Assembly (NCBI GenBank): GCA_964530925.1
Contig: CAZHBZ010000011.1
Coordinates: forward strand, 1 to 17,556
Direction: 5' to 3'
DNA length: 17,556 bases
DNA from: LiPW-15 sp964530925
GTDB lineage: Bacteria > Patescibacteriota > Minisyncoccia > UBA6257 > 2-01-FULL-56-20
Program-made: the position numbers and the translations under genes
Notes under the pieces: model-generated
Database searches by the model: none
What the model was told of the DNA's origin: nothing
The model's input: the letters and a program-made list of their open reading frames with translations, nothing else
Shown here: positions 7,088-13,102 of the stretch, one piece after another
How the letters are laid out: each line of letters opens with the position of its first letter
How positions within the stretch are numbered: position 1 is the stretch's first letter

Positions 7088-7093
7088 AGTATA
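7088..7093 (-). promoter_or_regulatory. Extended -10 box of leaderless dedA
   Basis: Minus strand TGC-TATACT, 8 nt before the ATG at 7079. It is the same TGCTATACT sequence as in front of the nitroreductase gene at 16535. Confidence 0.65.
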
Positions 7094-7210
7094 GCAAAAC
7101 GGATTCGGGCTTGAAATTAGAAGATTTTTAAGTATTATTGTGTAGCATGCCTAATGCTTGCTACCCCGGGCGACTGGCCGATTCAGGCGATTCCCAATCG
7201 AGTAAGTGTA

Positions 7211-7226
7211 GGGTAAAATTAGAGCG
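7211..7226 (+). promoter_or_regulatory. Probable -10 region of tRNA-His
   Basis: GGGTAAAATTAGAG contains TAAAAT about 18 nt before the tRNA. No clear -35 is seen. A short GTAGCA/TGCTAC hairpin lies further upstream (about 7143-7165). Confidence 0.4.
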
Positions 7227-7236
7227 TCGAAGAGAT

Positions 7237-7312
7237 GGTGGGCGTAGCTCAACGGTAGAGCATCTCGCTGTGGCCGAGAGGGTTGTGGGTTCAAATCCCA
7301 TCGCTCACCCCA
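7237..7312 (+). tRNA. tRNA-His(GTG), with encoded G-1 and CCA
   Basis: Acceptor GTGGGCG/CGCTCAC (one G-U), D-arm GCTC/GAGC, anticodon stem TCTCG/CGAGA with loop CTGTGGC (anticodon GTG at 7270-7272), T-arm GTGGG/CCCAT with TTCAAAT. The identity pair G-1 (7237) with C73 (7309) is in the DNA, and CCA is encoded at 7310-7312. A strong terminator follows at once. Confidence 0.96.
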
Positions 7313-7352
7313 GAAAAACAAAACATCCCCAAGAGGGATGTTTTGTTTTTCT
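7312..7352. terminator. Terminator after tRNA-His (works on both strands)
   Basis: Perfect long stem AGAAAAACAAAACATCCC / GGGATGTTTTGTTTTTCT with loop CAAGA region. It ends tRNA-His on the plus strand and can end the minus-strand gene at 7393-8094. Confidence 0.93.
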
Positions 7353-7392
7353 GGCTACGGGATTTGAGCCGGGGGAGGGGTTGTGTCGTTTG

Positions 7393-8094
7393 TTATAATC
7401 GGACGCAAAATACCTGCCCGCTGCAGTCTAGCCCATATATAGTCCCTTTCGCCCCGTAATCCAGCATCTTGCTTCCCGCGCCTTCCAATGTTGCTCCCAG
7501 AATATAATCGGATCCAATGCTGTCCGCGCCATACAGGTACGTTTTTTCCGGGGCTAGCGGATCGTTTGAGACCGGGAAAGAATTCAGATTGGCATCCGTT
7601 AGAGTTTTTGTTAGCGTTGGCCAATCCGATGATTGTGGATATCTCCCGAATTTGGAGTAATAAAGTTCTAATTTAACTTGCACCATTCTCAAGTCGGCTG
7701 CTCTCTGGGCGTCTCTCGTGCTTCCGCACTGCGCCGAATTTGAAGTCCCGGAGCAGTCGTTCTTTGGTTGTGCCACGACCTGTTTCGATTTGCATGTATC
7801 GAAAACCGAGCCCATAAGCGGCATTCCGAATTCATCGGTGCCGGTAAAAGATTGTTTATAAACCAGAGTACATCCGGTATTTTTGCGGCAGTCTGCCTCC
7901 GCTAAATTCAAACACGAACCTGTCTGTGCGGGTGCCTGTCCGGAATTCTTGTCGGGGACCGCGGGAGGTTTAATCGCCGGATTTTCCGATAAAGGAGTGG
8001 GGGATTTGTTTATAGAATAATAGACGACACCGGTCGCCGCTAAAATTCCAACAATAATCAGAATCAATACCGGAGCAATTCCTTTCTTGTTCAT
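7393..8094 (-). CDS. Membrane-anchored cysteine-rich protein with pseudopilin-like C-terminal domain
   Basis: 233 residues. The N-terminus is basic (MNKKG) and followed by one hydrophobic helix (about 7-26), then a Pro/Ser/Ala-rich linker (30-58). Six cysteines follow at 61-123 (C61, C69, C75, C101, C114, C123) and two more at 224 and 230, suggesting disulfides outside the cytoplasm. Residues about 125-205 (STRDAQRAADLRMVQVKLELYYSKFGRYP, then a Tyr/Asp-rich sheet region) look like the globular part of GspG/PilA-type pseudopilins of Patescibacteria, where the RDAxRxxDLxxxQxALELYY helix normally continues directly from the pilin membrane helix. Here a cysteine domain separates the two. No prepilin peptidase site (G|FTLxE) is seen. 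Surface attachment is a guess. Extended -10 TGA-TATAGT lies 6 nt before the ATG, so the mRNA should be leaderless. Confidence 0.75.
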   Translation of the reverse strand: MNKKGIAPVLILIIVGILAATGVVYYSINKSPTPLSENPAIKPPAVPDKNSGQAPAQTGSCLNLAEADCRKNTGCTLVYKQSFTGTDEFGMPLMGSVFDTCKSKQVVAQPKNDCSGTSNSAQCGSTRDAQRAADLRMVQVKLELYYSKFGRYPQSSDWPTLTKTLTDANLNSFPVSNDPLAPEKTYLYGADSIGSDYILGATLEGAGSKMLDYGAKGTIYGLDCSGQVFCVRL

Positions 8095-8100
8095 AGGTTA

Positions 8101-8106
8101 ACTATA
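8101..8106 (-). promoter_or_regulatory. Extended -10 box of the leaderless pseudopilin-like gene
   Basis: Minus strand TGA-TATAGT, 6 nt before the ATG at 8094, with no ribosome site. Confidence 0.65.
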
Positions 8107-8159
8107 TCAGACCTGGTTTGCAGAGCGAGGTTGAATCTCTTCTAAGGGCAAAATTGCCA

Positions 8160-8233
8160 GTTAAATTGGAGCCCATATTCTCAGTTAAAATAATGGGAGC
8201 CCAGGAGGGCCGATTTTGCTCGCCAAAACGGCT
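8160..8233. repeat. Direct and inverted repeats upstream of the strong promoter at 8237
   Basis: AGTTAAA...GGAGCCCA occurs twice about 30 bp apart (about 8158-8178 and 8182-8204). The two copies also hold a CCCAT/ATGGG inversion, and GCCGATTTTG / CAAAACGGC pair just before the -35. This arrangement could be operator sites for the gene at 8344. Nothing else is seen in the 249-nt gap 8095-8343. Confidence 0.4.
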
Positions 8234-8236
8234 ATA

Positions 8237-8266
8237 TTGACAAATATGGATATTATGTGCTATAAT
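8237..8266 (+). promoter_or_regulatory. Strong consensus promoter of the secreted protein gene
   Basis: TTGACA (8237-8242), 18-bp spacer ending in TGC (extended -10), TATAAT (8261-8266). It is nearly the same as the promoter at 14193-14222: both begin TTGACAAAT and end TGCTATAAT. Confidence 0.93.
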
Positions 8267-8291
8267 ATAAACAGTTAAGGCTTGAAAACAC

Positions 8292-8305
8292 CGGCCTACG
8301 GGCCG
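8292..8305 (+). other. UACG-tetraloop hairpin in the 5' leader
   Basis: CGGCC-TACG-GGCCG: a 5-bp GC stem closed by C(UACG)G, a very stable UNCG tetraloop. It is followed by a purine-rich stretch, not Ts, so it is not a terminator. It probably protects or structures the mRNA leader ahead of the GAGG at 8335. Confidence 0.6.
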
Positions 8306-8343
8306 ATAAAAAAACAGAAGAAGAGAAGAAAGAAGAGGAAAGT

Positions 8344-9594
8344 ATGAAGAACGCCGTTTCGACCCTCATCGCTCTCGCCCTCGTCTGCCCCGGCCTTCCG
8401 GCCGAAGCGCAGACCCGCTTCACCACGGCTCCGGCCGTGGATGCGGCTCCCGTCCGGGTTCCCGCCCGCGTCAACCTGGCGCTCGCGGAGCTCAAGCGCA
8501 ACGAGCTCGCGGTCATGGACCGCATGATCGCGACCTACGGCGAAGCTGACCTTTCGACCCTCGTCGTCTACGTGGAGACGCATGCCGCGTCTCCGAACGA
8601 CGTCGTTCCGTTCATCGCCATGGCTCACGCGTACCTCAACCGGTACGAGTGCCGGGGCCGCAACCTCACCGACCTCGCGAAGGCGCTCGACATGTTCGAG
8701 CTTCCGGCGCGGGAGTCGCTCTACGCGAACTGGGGACGCAAGTGGGCATCTTCGCCCACGACTGCGTTCCTTCTCATGGGTGTCGCTCGTCTTCGGTCGG
8801 CCAACGTCTCCGACGGCGCGCTTACGGCGCGCATCGAGTCTCTCGACCTTCGAGGCGAGCAGATCGCGGCCGAAGAGGCCGATCGGCGACTCGGGTCGGA
8901 CTTTCCGGCCCGGCCGTATGTTTCGGGAACGAGCATCGACGGCGACACTAAGGCCGAAGAGAATGCCTGGGAGGCATATCTTCTCGCCTGGGCGTCGCAG
9001 ATGTATCCGACCCACCCGCGCGCCTCTATCTGGGAGGCGAAGGCCCGTGAGCTCGCGTTCCATTCCGTCGTTCGGCGGAGTGAGGGCGTGATGCTGAACG
9101 GCGAGTCGTTCTCGACGGTCGAGGACGACTACACGCTCACCAACCACTGGATCATTGGCAACCCGTATTATGCGGGTGGCACGGTCCATCTGATTCGGAT
9201 GGGCGCCCTCGCCTATCACATCGTTCGGAAGCCCATTCCCGCGGAGTTCAGCCACAACGTGGCCGGGCTCTACGAGAACTATCGCGCCAAGTGCGCGAAG
9301 GACGGCAACGGCCGGTGGATCTGGACTCAGGCCGCTGACCCGGTCGGCGACCCCACTCTCTTCCCGCTCGCGGGACTGGGTGGCAGCGACTTCGAGGCGA
9401 GTGTCGCAAGCCAGAAGGCCAGCGATGGCACTCTCTGGCTTCCGACGGCTCCGGTCACGGGGAAGCTCGTGGTGGACCCGGAGCTCGGGTTTTCCCCGAA
9501 CTCCCACCTCTGGAGGGCAATCCAGAACGGGAAGGTCCTTTGGTACTACCTCGCGGGGTCGTACCTCTGGCACTTCCCGTCGACCGTTCGTTAA
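8344..9594 (+). CDS. Secreted protein of unknown function, GC-rich
   Basis: 416 residues with a clear Sec signal peptide: MKNAVSTLIALALVCPGLPAEA, likely cut after AEA at about residue 22. The mature part is rich in Ala, Trp, Tyr and Arg and looks mainly helical. Striking stretches are NRYECRGRNLTDLAKALDMF, FLLMGVARLRSANVSDG, YTLTNHWIIGNPYYAGGTVHLIRMGALAYHI and GNGRWIWTQAADP. I cannot assign a family or a catalytic motif. An all-helical repeat or toroid fold is possible but unproven. The gene starts 5 nt after GAGG, has a consensus promoter, a hairpin-bearing leader and its own terminator. By eye its base composition is far GC-richer than yvcK next door, with C/G at most third positions, which suggests transfer or strong codon selection. 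A long antisense frame (8296-9675) is only a by-product of that composition. Confidence 0.85.
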   Translation: MKNAVSTLIALALVCPGLPAEAQTRFTTAPAVDAAPVRVPARVNLALAELKRNELAVMDRMIATYGEADLSTLVVYVETHAASPNDVVPFIAMAHAYLNRYECRGRNLTDLAKALDMFELPARESLYANWGRKWASSPTTAFLLMGVARLRSANVSDGALTARIESLDLRGEQIAAEEADRRLGSDFPARPYVSGTSIDGDTKAEENAWEAYLLAWASQMYPTHPRASIWEAKARELAFHSVVRRSEGVMLNGESFSTVEDDYTLTNHWIIGNPYYAGGTVHLIRMGALAYHIVRKPIPAEFSHNVAGLYENYRAKCAKDGNGRWIWTQAADPVGDPTLFPLAGLGGSDFEASVASQKASDGTLWLPTAPVTGKLVVDPELGFSPNSHLWRAIQNGKVLWYYLAGSYLWHFPSTVR

Positions 9595-9614
9595 CTTCAC
9601 AGCACCTTTCAACC

Positions 9615-9650
9615 GCCCCTCCGGCTCACGCCGAAGGGGCTTTTCATTTT
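9615..9650 (+). terminator. Rho-independent terminator of the secreted protein gene
   Basis: An 11-bp stem GCCCCTCCGGC / GCCGAAGGGGC with one mismatch and loop TCAC, followed by TTTTCATTTTTT. Confidence 0.93.
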
Positions 9651-9726
9651 TTAACCCTCCCAAATTTGCGCGCAAGATTTGACGGGTTAACCCTCCAAAG
9701 TTTGATTACAAATTTAGGAGGGTTAA
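9651..9726. repeat. Inverted-repeat cluster overlapping the yvcK promoter
   Basis: TTAACCCTCC occurs at 9651-9660 and 9687-9696, and its inverse GGAGGGTTAA at 9717-9726. The outer pair extends to 17 bp with one mismatch (through AAATTT). TTGCGCGCAA (9666-9675) is a further perfect palindrome. The right arm overlaps the yvcK -10 box, so this may be an operator, or two mutually exclusive hairpins. Confidence 0.7.
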
Positions 9727-9729
9727 GAT
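9702..9729 (+). promoter_or_regulatory. Promoter of leaderless yvcK
   Basis: TTGATT (9702-9707), 16-bp spacer, TAAGAT (9724-9729), then 6 nt to the ATG at 9736. The AGGAGG at 9716-9721 lies inside the promoter, 15 nt from the ATG, so it is not a usable ribosome site. Confidence 0.55.
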
Positions 9730-9735
9730 AAGGGC

Positions 9736-10701
9736 ATGCAGCACTTTGCTCCCGCGAAGAAAAAAATAGTGGTCATTGGCGGGGGCACCGGAGTTTTCAC
9801 GGTCCTTACGGGACTTCGAAAATATCCGGCCGAGCTCACGGCCATTGTCACTATGGCCGACGACGGAGGTTCAACCGGAATGCTCCGGGAAGACTTTGGT
9901 ATTTTACCGCCGGGCGATGTGCGTCGCGCGCTTATCGCCCTTTCCAAAACGGAAGATAAAATACTCGCGGAACTTTTCACCTATCGTTTTAAAGAGGGAG
10001 CGGGATTGTATGGACACAGCTTTGGCAATCTTATGCTCGCGGCGCTCGAAAGAATAGTTGGAGATTTTGAAGGCGGCATTGCGGCTGCCGGAAAAATATT
10101 GGGAGTCGAAGGCGGCGTTATCCCGGTCACCAAAACATTTACCAAACTTTTTGCGGAATTGGAAAACGGGGAGGTCGTTCGTGGAGAGAGCAATATAGAT
10201 ATGCCGAGCCATGACGGGCGATTGAAAATAAAAAGAATTTGGCTCAAGCCCAAAGCGGCGCTAAACCCATCCGCAAAGAAAGCGATTCTCGACGCTGATT
10301 TAGTTGTTTTGGGCCCGGGCGATCTTTATACGAGTGTTTTGCCGAATGTTTTGGTTAAGGGCATGCCGGAGGCGTTCAAAAAAACCAAAGCTAAAAAAGT
10401 ATATATCACGAACCTGATGACCAAGTTCGGAGAGACGAATGATTTTGTCGCCTCGGATTTTTTAAAAACGATAGAAATTTATTTGGGGAAAAAAGTTTTG
10501 GATTATGTCGTTGCCAATAATCAGAAACCTGTGCCGGTTCGTCTTAGACCCTACGTAAAAGAAAAAGCTTCTTTTGTGGAGCTGGACAGCGATAATTTTC
10601 CGAAAAAACCATTACTTGTTTCCGCTCCGCTTGCCCGCGAAAGGGGATTTTTGCGTCATGATCCGAAAAGACTAGCTCGAATCCTTTGGGGGCTTATTTG
10701 A
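9736..10701 (+). CDS. yvcK: YvcK/CofD-like protein (gluconeogenesis factor family)
   Basis: 321 residues of the CofD/YvcK fold. Signature motifs: GGGTG near the N-terminus (15-19), MADDGGSTGMLR (40-51), PPGDVRRAL (58-66), HSFGNL (94-99) and LGPGDLYTSVLPNVLV (192-207). Members related to CofD bind nucleotide-linked substrates. The YvcK branch in Bacillus is a UDP-sugar-binding regulator needed for normal cell shape and growth on gluconeogenic carbon. True CofD makes coenzyme F420, for which there are no other genes here, so the YvcK branch is more likely. Length is normal. The start is the ATG at 9736, preceded by a -10 box at 6 nt, so a leaderless mRNA is predicted. The gene downstream has its own promoter beginning inside the yvcK end. 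Confidence 0.93.
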   Translation: MQHFAPAKKKIVVIGGGTGVFTVLTGLRKYPAELTAIVTMADDGGSTGMLREDFGILPPGDVRRALIALSKTEDKILAELFTYRFKEGAGLYGHSFGNLMLAALERIVGDFEGGIAAAGKILGVEGGVIPVTKTFTKLFAELENGEVVRGESNIDMPSHDGRLKIKRIWLKPKAALNPSAKKAILDADLVVLGPGDLYTSVLPNVLVKGMPEAFKKTKAKKVYITNLMTKFGETNDFVASDFLKTIEIYLGKKVLDYVVANNQKPVPVRLRPYVKEKASFVELDSDNFPKKPLLVSAPLARERGFLRHDPKRLARILWGLI

Positions 10702-10726
10702 TTTTTTTGGCGCATCTGACTACTCT
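10698..10726 (+). promoter_or_regulatory. Promoter of the gene at 10753
   Basis: TTGATT (10698-10703, overlapping the yvcK stop), 17-bp spacer, TACTCT (10721-10726). The short leader carries AGGAGG at 10742-10747, 5 nt before the ATG. Confidence 0.6.
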
Positions 10727-10752
10727 GTAGCCAGATGTTTTAGGAGGCGCAA

Positions 10753-11355
10753 ATGAAAGCAGCCATTTCTCCGAAGGCGAGGTATTCGCTTGTGTTGGCG
10801 CTCGGAGTAGCGCTGAGCTGGCTCTTCTGGGAAACGAGGGCTCCCTGGATGGGGGCGGAGAAGTTCTACCGGAACACCAAATTGGTAAGCACGAGTCCGG
10901 CAGAGCTCGGGTTTCCCCGGACGACGATCCAGCTCGACCTCAAAGAGCAGTCGGCCCTGACGCTTCGCTGTTTCGAAGAAGTCTGCAAGGTGCGACTCGT
11001 CGTTTTCGAGAGGGAGTATGATCCGGGAGATAGGGCAATTCTTCCGAATGGATACGTCCCGTTTCTTCGCGAAGGAATCATTCTTTCCGACTTTCGCATC
11101 GTGGCCCACGCCGGGGACATTTCGCGGGAAGAGCTTCGGAGCGTTTTCGCGGAGATTAGACGAGGAGGGCTCCGGCGGTATAAGGTTGAGCGGCTGGTCA
11201 GCGATAAGCGGGCGGCCAAGGTCCTCATAATGCATTTTTTGGATATCCCGCTACGTCTCAAGCTTCGGCCAGAATTGGGAGTAGCGGAAATTAGAGGATC
11301 CGGGCTCACCGCCACCATCTTCACAAGTGTTTCGGAATTGGAGCTTGCCGAGTAG
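10753..11355 (+). CDS. Single-pass membrane protein of unknown function
   Basis: 200 residues. A basic N-terminus (MKAAISPKAR) precedes one hydrophobic segment (about residues 11-27, YSLVLALGVALSWLFW), then a mixed alpha/beta soluble domain with two cysteines close together (CFEEVCK). The segment may be an uncleaved signal anchor, placing the domain outside the cytoplasm. The C-terminal part (AEIRGSGLTATIFTSVSELELAE) looks like beta strands. I recognise no family. The gene has its own promoter, an AGGAGG ribosome site (10742-10747) and its own terminator, and is GC-richer than yvcK and folD on either side. It therefore looks like a separate unit placed between two leaderless housekeeping genes. 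Confidence 0.78.
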   Translation: MKAAISPKARYSLVLALGVALSWLFWETRAPWMGAEKFYRNTKLVSTSPAELGFPRTTIQLDLKEQSALTLRCFEEVCKVRLVVFEREYDPGDRAILPNGYVPFLREGIILSDFRIVAHAGDISREELRSVFAEIRRGGLRRYKVERLVSDKRAAKVLIMHFLDIPLRLKLRPELGVAEIRGSGLTATIFTSVSELELAE

Positions 11356-11361
11356 ATAGCG

Positions 11362-11398
11362 CCCCTCTTTCGCTTTGGCGGGAGAGGGGTATTATATT
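11362..11398 (+). terminator. Terminator of the gene at 10753, whose tail doubles as folD -10
   Basis: A 12-bp stem (including G-U pairs) with core CCCCTCT / AGAGGGG at 11362-11389. Its tail TATTATATT contains TATATT (11393-11398), 6 nt before the folD ATG, so one short stretch appears to end one transcript and begin the next. The T-tract is weak. Confidence 0.65.
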
Positions 11399-11404
11399 TG
11401 AACA

Positions 11405-12229
11405 ATGGAGCTGAATGGGAAAATAATCGCCGGAGAAATTTTGGAAGAATTAAAAAAGCTTCCGCGACCCCAAAAATTTCTGGCCGGAATGTTGGTAGGA
11501 GATGGCGCGGCTTCCAAAAGTTTTTTAAGACAAAAAGAAAAGTTTGCGAAAGAACTTGGGGTAGATTTTAGAATTTATGAGTTTTCCGGGAGGATATCTG
11601 ATGGTGGATTACAAAGAGAAATTGGCAAAATCTCCGCGAATAACGAATGCGGAGGCTGTATCCTTCAACTGCCTTTGCCCGGGGATCAAAATGCGCAGCT
11701 TGCTTTAAACGCCATCTCGCCGGAAAAAGACGTGGATGTTTTAAGCGAGCGTTCGCTTGGCGCGTTTTGCGGCGGGCGCGGAAAAATTTTACCGCCATCG
11801 GTCGCGGCTGTTGAGGAAATTATAAAACGCCTGAAGGTGGAATTATCAAACTCGGTTATTGCGGTAGTCGGCGCCGGCCGTCTTGTCGGCGGGCCGATCG
11901 CGACCTGGCTTTTGGGAAAGGCAAAAGAGCTGATAGTTTTGGACAAAGGGAGCGATCTCGGTGAACTTAAAAAAGCAGACGTTGTTGTCTTGGGGACCGG
12001 AGTCGCCGGGCTCATAAAACCAGCGATGTTAAAAGACGGTGTCGGCGTAATCGACTTCGGCTACGCGAGAGATGCGAGCGGGAAAATATCCGGCGACTTG
12101 GATGTTTCCGAACTACTCACTAATCACTACCCGCTACTTACTTTTTATACCCCCACTCCTGGCGGCACGGGGCCGATACTTGTGGCGAAAATCCTGGAGA
12201 ATTTTTATAAGCTGAATTCCGGAAAATAA
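11405..12229 (+). CDS. folD: FolD-type methylenetetrahydrofolate dehydrogenase/cyclohydrolase
   Basis: Bifunctional one-carbon enzyme that interconverts 5,10-methylene- and 10-formyl-tetrahydrofolate with NAD(P). 274 residues, slightly short. Active-site landmarks by comparison with E. coli FolD: the segment SFLRQKEK (39-46) carries the catalytic Lys (K46) and its partner K44, but the usual Tyr is Phe (F40). Q88 in ILQLPLP and D111 in EKDVD are present, although the next residue is Val where Gly is usual. The Rossmann segment VIAVVGAGRLVGGPIA (151-166) and the C-terminal YTPTPGGTGP (248-257) are recognisable but diverged. It is probably active as a dehydrogenase; the cyclohydrolase step may be affected by Y-to-F. 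Leaderless start, as no ribosome site precedes the ATG. Convergent with the minus-strand gene at 12258. Confidence 0.9.
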   Translation: MELNGKIIAGEILEELKKLPRPQKFLAGMLVGDGAASKSFLRQKEKFAKELGVDFRIYEFSGRISDGGLQREIGKISANNECGGCILQLPLPGDQNAQLALNAISPEKDVDVLSERSLGAFCGGRGKILPPSVAAVEEIIKRLKVELSNSVIAVVGAGRLVGGPIATWLLGKAKELIVLDKGSDLGELKKADVVVLGTGVAGLIKPAMLKDGVGVIDFGYARDASGKISGDLDVSELLTNHYPLLTFYTPTPGGTGPILVAKILENFYKLNSGK

Positions 12230-12252
12230 AAGAAGGCCCTGCGGGGGCCCTC
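12220..12252 (-). terminator. Terminator of the minus-strand DUF5715 gene
   Basis: The stem GGCCC / GGGCC (12235-12239 with 12245-12249) is followed on the minus strand by TTCTTTTATTTT. It lies in the 28-nt gap between the convergent folD and DUF5715 genes and may also slow folD readthrough. Confidence 0.7.
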
Positions 12253-12257
12253 GGTTA

Positions 12258-12848
12258 TTATCTGAAAACGGCGACGTGGAAGTTTCTAGACCACAGCTCC
12301 AGAAAAGCATCCACTCTGCCATCCGCCCTGTCGTAGACAAAGCGTTCGGTAAGGAAGGCAATTTCTTTTTGCGTCATTCCTTTGAGGGAGATGTCGAAGG
12401 AGACGCAGGCCAAATGGGTAGATTGCGTTTCGCCCTCGTTTGCGTTCGCGGAGCTTATGCGAAAACGTTTTAGGCGATTTTGTATCTGCGCGGTTCTCGC
12501 GAGGGTGGTGATCTTAAACCGCTTCTTAAAGCGATTGTGATAATCTTCGCCGACGCATTCCATGTATCGTTTCGCGTGCGGATAGAGAAATCTTGTTTCC
12601 GCCCGCATCTTTGGGCTCAGGTAGTAACCCCTTCCGGCGTTCGGAACCCGAACCAATTTTCCGGCGAGATACAGATTCCTGATGTCTGCCCCTGTTCTGA
12701 CGCGCGGGAACCCGAGCTTGTCGAGCGTAGCGTTTTGATAGCGCATCGCTTCGACGCTGCCCTTCAGGGGATTATTTTCCAGATTGATGTTTTGCGGACT
12801 GGCGAGAAACAATCCGCCAGAGAGCATTAAAATCTGTGCGGAAAGCAT
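12258..12848 (-). CDS. DUF5715/M15-like (DD-peptidase fold) protein, probably exported
   Basis: 196 residues. The N-terminus is hydrophobic (LSAQILMLSGGLFLASPQ, residues 2-19) and may be a signal or anchor, though it lacks a basic start. The C-terminal half fits the DUF5715 pattern related to M15 D-Ala-D-Ala carboxypeptidases: ITTLARTAQIQNRL (113-126), STHLACVSFDIS with putative zinc ligands H145 and D152 (143-154), and LELWSRNFHVAVF with H191 (183-195). This suggests a cell-wall or peptide amidase/peptidase role outside the cytoplasm; activity is unproven. The usual Gly between the His and Asp (HxxGxAxD) is absent, which could mean altered activity. AAAGGAGG lies 6-7 nt before the ATG. Two related palindromes upstream (12873-12897, 12929-12938) suggest regulated transcription. 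Confidence 0.72.
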   Translation of the reverse strand: MLSAQILMLSGGLFLASPQNINLENNPLKGSVEAMRYQNATLDKLGFPRVRTGADIRNLYLAGKLVRVPNAGRGYYLSPKMRAETRFLYPHAKRYMECVGEDYHNRFKKRFKITTLARTAQIQNRLKRFRISSANANEGETQSTHLACVSFDISLKGMTQKEIAFLTERFVYDRADGRVDAFLELWSRNFHVAVFR

Positions 12849-12872
12849 CTCGCGCCTCCTTTTTAGTTTTAT

Positions 12873-12938
12873 ATCGGCTATATATAGTATAGCCGATTTT
12901 TATCCGCCTTATAACAGCGTTGCTGTTCGGCTATAGCC
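12873..12938. promoter_or_regulatory. Two operator-like palindromes upstream of the DUF5715 gene
   Basis: Site 1: ATCGGCTATA - TATAG - TATAGCCGAT (12873-12897), a perfect 10-bp inverted repeat that contains the likely minus-strand -10 (TATACT). Site 2: GGCTATAGCC (12929-12938), with the same half-sites back to back. A small AACAGC/GCTGTT hairpin lies between them. Shared half-sites argue for one dimeric regulator binding both. Confidence 0.55.
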
Positions 12939-12963
12939 CGTTGGCTCGCCCAAAATGGGCCCG

Positions 12964-12993
12964 AACAAAAACACCCACTCGGGTGTTTTTGTT
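12964..12993. terminator. Terminator after tRNA-Arg (minus strand)
   Basis: Perfect 13-bp stem AACAAAAACACCC / GGGTGTTTTTGTT with loop ACTC. It lies 37 nt downstream of tRNA-Arg on the minus strand and is symmetrical enough to work both ways. Confidence 0.92.
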
Positions 12994-13030
12994 TTGGGGT
13001 GTCCCCACAAGGAAGCTCGTGCCTATATTG

Positions 13031-13102
13031 TGCCCTCGCGAGGAATCGAACCTCGATCAGGGGATTAGAAGTCCCCTGTTCTATCCATTGAACTACGAGG
13101 GC
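13031..13102 (-). tRNA. tRNA-Arg(TCT)
   Basis: Minus strand: acceptor GCCCTCG/CGAGGGC, D-arm GTTC/GAAC, anticodon stem GGGGA/TCCCC with loop CTTCTAA (anticodon TCT), T-arm CGAGG/CCTCG with TTCGATT, discriminator A, CCA not encoded. Its first 10 nt are shared with the 3' end of the LAGLIDADG-type gene, whose TAG stop is tRNA positions 8-10. No separate promoter is visible between them, so the tRNA is probably transcribed through that gene. Confidence 0.95.

Noticed and set aside
7138..7398. ORF reading through tRNA-His (peptide SSTVEHLAVAERVVGSNPIA)
   Set aside because: This peptide is the well-known artefact of translating a tRNA gene, and the terminator lies inside the frame.
8296..9675. 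459-residue open frame on the minus strand opposite the secreted protein gene
   Set aside because: It is a by-product of GC-rich third positions: Arg/Glu/Gly-rich, no promoter or ribosome site. The plus-strand frame has promoter, signal peptide and terminator.
12873..12900. Perfect inverted repeat as a terminator
   Set aside because: It is AT-rich, lies at the promoter of the minus-strand gene, and no gene ends beside it on the plus strand; an operator is more likely.
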